Part shown: positions 61,529-64,000 of the stretch, in pieces
Numbering within the stretch: the stretch's first letter is position 1
How the letters are laid out: every line of letters starts with the position of its first letter
Assembly: GCA_025201365.1 (NCBI GenBank)
Contig: JAIXMF010000006.1
Span: 682,001 to 746,000, forward strand
DNA length: 64,000 nucleotides
Origin: Syncephalis plumigaleata
Lineage: Eukaryota; Zoopagomycota; Zoopagomycetes; Zoopagales; Piptocephalidaceae
Direction: 5' to 3'
The notes under the pieces: model-generated
The model's input: the letters and a program-made list of their open reading frames with translations, nothing else
Database searches by the model: none
Told to the model about the DNA's origin: nothing
Made by a program: the position numbers and the translations under genes

Positions 61529-63871
61529 CTATTGCAAGACTAAATGGGTAATGTTGGATGTTACCTTTCGTTGTCGTCGGTAGTGATTGTCAAACACTTG
61601 GTAAGATGACCAGTTACCGATAGTGATGACTTCATCCATAGTGGCTCCTCGTTGTAGAGCGAGATCGGAAGCCAGGGAACGAATAGATGGGACAGGTGTG
61701 ATGTTTGTTGAAAGCTTTATCAGCCTCCTCAACCATGATGAAATGGTGTTGTCATGCAGCCTCTTGCTGGCCATGACACCGTGTGTGAATAGGCTGGTGG
61801 CAGGTCTGTTGACAGCTTCGGGGTGATCTCGTAACGCTATGAATGCTTGTACTGGGCATAGCATTGTTGAATTTTCGTTGGGATGAATCGTGATCGGCTT
61901 GAGAATGGGCGTATCTTCGCGTGTTTCTTTCGGTGACACGATTACTAGGTGGAGTAGATTGTGTTGAATCTTACATTGGGTCAAGTCGATTCTGTTGAGA
62001 TCTGAGGGGCGAAGAAAGGCGGCCATGGATAATAGGAAGGCCGTTTTAATGTTGAGTTTGTGTAGGGAGAGGGTGTCATTGGGAAGGCGAATTGCGTTTA
62101 GTGTAGGTGTGAGATCCACTGTACCTCGCTGAAATGCACGCGGTGTTGATGAGCGTTTGTAATTGCGTATTAGTTGAGTGAGGTGGTGATCGTGTTTGAT
62201 GGTGTCAGGCGCTTCGTGTAAGTGAGTAACTGCCGCGCGGTAAAGAGCAATAGTGTTTGGTTTGTATCCCTGTGCTTTGGCCTCTGCTAGAAAATTGGCC
62301 AGATCGACTGCTGAGAACTGAGTGATGTTGACATTGCGGTCGAAGGCCCATTTAATGAACAAAAGTTGAGCGCGTCTGTATGGAATACGCTTGCCGTTTG
62401 TTGTCGTGTCTGATCTCATTAGGTCATTGATAGCGTGTTCCGAAAAACCTAGAGCTGCAAATTTGCGCTTTTGACCTTCCACACGGCTAGCTTCCAATTG
62501 GGATTTGTCCACGGGTAAATGGCGAAAGGAGTAGTTAGGCGAGTTGTGATGTGAGGGTTGAGTATCATTGGTGGCTGGCAAGCTAGATCCTGTAGCATGG
62601 GATACCATATCGCTGACGGCCAGAGCGGAGTGACAATGGTTGCTTGTTGGATCTGCTCGCGCTGGATCTTCTGTAGGCAGCGTTGTATTAGATTCCACGG
62701 GGGATTGAGGTACGGATTCTGGAACTGTGTCCACGATATCGATAGCGCATCCGTCTCTATTGCTTCCGGATCCAGCTTCCATGATACATATCGGGGTAGT
62801 AAGTTGGACGTCCTGTCCGCAAATAGATCGACGTCGTGTTTGCCCCATTGGCGCTGTATTGAGTTGAATATTTGCGGCTTGATTTGCCACAAATTCTTGC
62901 GGTAAAAGTGACGTGACGCGTAATCGGCTTGCACGTTCTCCACTCCCGGTATGTGTTGGGCTTGGATTCTCAGTTCGCGGCGTAAACACATTTGCCATAT
63001 CGATGTGGCGAGTTGGCTGAGCTGACGGGATCGAGTGCCGCCTTGCTTGTTGATGTACGCCATGGCTGTTGTGTTGTCTGTTCGAATCTTGATCGTGCAG
63101 TGGTGTAAGGTGGGGAACGCCTTCAGCGTCAACTGTATTGCTTTGAGCTCGCGCCAGTTGATTGACTGATCGGCTTCGTTGTGCGGCCATAAGCCTTGTA
63201 CCGTTTTGTTCCGGTACACGCCGCCCCATCCCATATCGCTGGCGTCCACGTGTATGGTGTGTGTTGGAGCTGTCGTGATGAGGGACCGACCGTTCCATTT
63301 GCTGAGGTTGTCTTTCCACCACATCAGTTCCTGCGTGCAATCCTGCGGTAACAATTGCGGCTGATCCCATGCTGCTTTGCTGGTGACATGACTGTTCTTG
63401 AAGAACATGAGCGCTTGGGTGTATAGATTTGCCGGGAAGATTGCTAGCGTGGCTGCTTTGATCCGCATGGTGAGACTGTGAATCAAGCGTGGTGTATGCG
63501 ACGTTTTGGTGAGCACCGATTCGATCGACTTGCGTAAACTGCGTAATTTCTTGGAGGGGAGGCGAATCGTCATCGTGTCTGTCTCGATTTGGTAGCCCAG
63601 GTGATCGAGCTTTTGCGTAGGGGTAAGGTGTGACTTCGCCAGTTTCACAATCCAACCTAGAGACTTCAACAGATCGAGAACGAACCTCGTGTTGTTGTCC
63701 GCTTCCTCCTGTGACTTGGATATTATAATCCAGTCGTCTAGATATGCTGATACACGAATTTGATGTTGTCGTATCCATTTGAGGACTGGTTTGGTTAATC
63801 GAGTGAAAATCCATGGGACTACTGACAGTCCAAATGGTGTTGTTCGGAACTGGAATGTCTGTCCTTCCCAT
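61529..63871 (-). CDS. DIRS tyrosine recombinase frame
   Basis: Long frame whose last 330 or so codons match a phage-integrase-like tyrosine recombinase: YRRAQLLFIKWAFDRN, YKPNTIALYRAAVTHLHEA, KTAFLLSMAAFLRPSDL and IGNWSSYQVFDNHYRRQRK, with the Arg (RPSDL) and Tyr blocks of the family. The upstream 470 or so codons run in a different frame over the reverse transcriptase/RNase H region and are low-complexity, with a His/Ser/Gln bias, so they may be only an open overlap. Overlapping frames between RT-RNase H and recombinase are known in DIRS elements. Confidence 0.75.
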   Translation of the reverse strand: MGRTDIPVPNNTIWTVSSPMDFHSINQTSPQMDTTTSNSCISISRRLDYNIQVTGGSGQQHEVRSRSVEVSRLDCETGEVTPYPYAKARSPGLPNRDRHDDDSPPLQEITQFTQVDRIGAHQNVAYTTLDSQSHHADQSSHASNLPGKSIHPSAHVLQEQSCHQQSSMGSAAIVTAGLHAGTDVVERQPQQMERSVPHHDSSNTHHTRGRQRYGMGRRVPEQNGTRLMAAQRSRSVNQLARAQSNTVDAEGVPHLTPLHDQDSNRQHNSHGVHQQARRHSIPSAQPTRHIDMANVFTPRTENPSPTHTGSGERASRLRVTSLLPQEFVANQAANIQLNTAPMGQTRRRSICGQDVQLTTPICIMEAGSGSNRDGCAIDIVDTVPESVPQSPVESNTTLPTEDPARADPTSNHCHSALAVSDMVSHATGSSLPATNDTQPSHHNSPNYSFRHLPVDKSQLEASRVEGQKRKFAALGFSEHAINDLMRSDTTTNGKRIPYRRAQLLFIKWAFDRNVNITQFSAVDLANFLAEAKAQGYKPNTIALYRAAVTHLHEAPDTIKHDHHLTQLIRNYKRSSTPRAFQRGTVDLTPTLNAIRLPNDTLSLHKLNIKTAFLLSMAAFLRPSDLNRIDLTQCKIQHNLLHLVIVSPKETREDTPILKPITIHPNENSTMLCPVQAFIALRDHPEAVNRPATSLFTHGVMASKRLHDNTISSWLRRLIKLSTNITPVPSIRSLASDLALQRGATMDEVITIGNWSSYQVFDNHYRRQRKVTSNITHLVLQ

Positions 63872-64000
63872 TGAAATCGGAGGTATTGACGTGACATTTT
63901 GTGAATGAGGATGTGAAGGAAGGCGTCTGAGATGTCGATTGATGTGAGATAGTCCCCTTGGCGAATTAATGATGTCACCTGCTGAATCGTTTCCATTTTG
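62449..64000 (-). CDS. DIRS reverse transcriptase - RNase H (5' end beyond window)
   Basis: Reverse transcriptase of the DIRS type: DYLTSIDISDAFLHILIH, TTPFGLSVVPWIFTRLTKP and the YxDD motif VSAYLDDWIIISK. RNase H follows: IHVDASDMGWGGVYRN, NWRELKAIQLTLKAFP, IRTDNTTAMAYINKQGG, and HIPGVENVQADYASRH. A further domain of DIRS elements follows (VDLFADRTSNLLPRYVSW). The frame continues to the window end at 64000 without an obvious start. The order RT then RNase H then recombinase fits DIRS. Confidence 0.85.
   Translation of the reverse strand, partial: KMETIQQVTSLIRQGDYLTSIDISDAFLHILIHKMSRQYLRFQWEGQTFQFRTTPFGLSVVPWIFTRLTKPVLKWIRQHQIRVSAYLDDWIIISKSQEEADNNTRFVLDLLKSLGWIVKLAKSHLTPTQKLDHLGYQIETDTMTIRLPSKKLRSLRKSIESVLTKTSHTPRLIHSLTMRIKAATLAIFPANLYTQALMFFKNSHVTSKAAWDQPQLLPQDCTQELMWWKDNLSKWNGRSLITTAPTHTIHVDASDMGWGGVYRNKTVQGLWPHNEADQSINWRELKAIQLTLKAFPTLHHCTIKIRTDNTTAMAYINKQGGTRSRQLSQLATSIWQMCLRRELRIQAQHIPGVENVQADYASRHFYRKNLWQIKPQIFNSIQRQWGKHDVDLFADRTSNLLPRYVSWKLDPEAIETDALSISWTQFQNPYLNPPWNLIQRCLQKIQREQIQQATIVTPLWPSAIWYPMLQDLACQPPMILNPHITTRLTTPFAIYPWTNPNWKLAVWKVKSANLQL

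Larger units (their letters stand above)
61156..64000 (-). mobile_element. DIRS-like tyrosine-recombinase retrotransposon (3' part, runs off window)
   Basis: Element in reverse orientation carrying reverse transcriptase, RNase H and a tyrosine recombinase, the combination of the DIRS order. The coding parts visible here appear open. After the recombinase frame lies a terminal repeat region (61156-61464): a perfect 39-base inverted repeat (61156-61194 against 61343-61381), and a 26-base direct repeat (61177-61202 and 61439-61464). Such compound inverted and internally complementary repeats are typical of DIRS ends, which make no target-site duplication. The other end is outside the window, so completeness cannot be judged. 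The intact frames suggest a fairly young copy. Confidence 0.88.

Overview
This is an intron-rich nuclear contig from a fungus, most likely an early-diverging (non-Dikarya) one. The window carries septin, SGF29, TAF8, MED4, a SUB1/PC4 homologue, a Vsb1-type transporter with SulP, STAS and cyclic-nucleotide-binding-like regions, and a Cdc15-like kinase whose catalytic loop reads HCDLKAAN; together these point to fungi. A METTL4-type methyltransferase and a DIRS retrotransposon suggest a lineage outside Ascomycota and Basidiomycota, but that placement is inference. Genes are compact. Most introns are about 45-90 bases with GT-AG ends, intergenic spacers are AT-rich, and several neighbours are divergent pairs only 100-230 bases apart.

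Layout. 1-7 kb: HEATR6-like repeat protein (partial), RagC/Gtr2 GTPase, SGF29 and a degenerate subtilisin-like protein. 7-21 kb: beta-tubulin, TAF8, a Cdc12-type septin, an ELM1-family protein, arginyl-tRNA synthetase, a Tim17-family membrane protein, FRA10AC1, SUB1/PC4. 21-25 kb: MED4, then a gene-poor patch of TA-flanked inverted-repeat elements enclosing a coiled-coil gene. 25-43.5 kb: Vsb1-like transporter, CH-kinase-C1 protein, a secreted/LEA-like unknown, gankyrin/Nas6, SUMO, eIF3a. 43.5-47.8 kb: a 4.2 kb gene-poor, pyrimidine-rich tract. 47.8-60.8 kb: a three-RRM Nam8/Csx1-type protein, CAAX protease RCE1, Golgi SNARE GOS1, HTATSF1/CUS2, EXO70 and METTL4. 61-64 kb: the end of a DIRS retrotransposon running off the window.

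The genes are mostly single-copy housekeeping functions: transcription (SGF29, TAF8, MED4, SUB1), splicing (FRA10AC1, HTATSF1, Nam8-like), translation (ArgRS, eIF3a), TORC1 and vacuole (RagC, Vsb1-like), and secretion and septation (GOS1, EXO70, septin, Cdc15-like kinase). No operon-like logic is evident.

Caution on quality. Many conserved, probably essential genes show isolated one-base frame breaks. Where the context can be read, most look like short homopolymers that are one base too short. I read these as likely assembly indels rather than biology, so gene spans are more reliable than any single reading frame.
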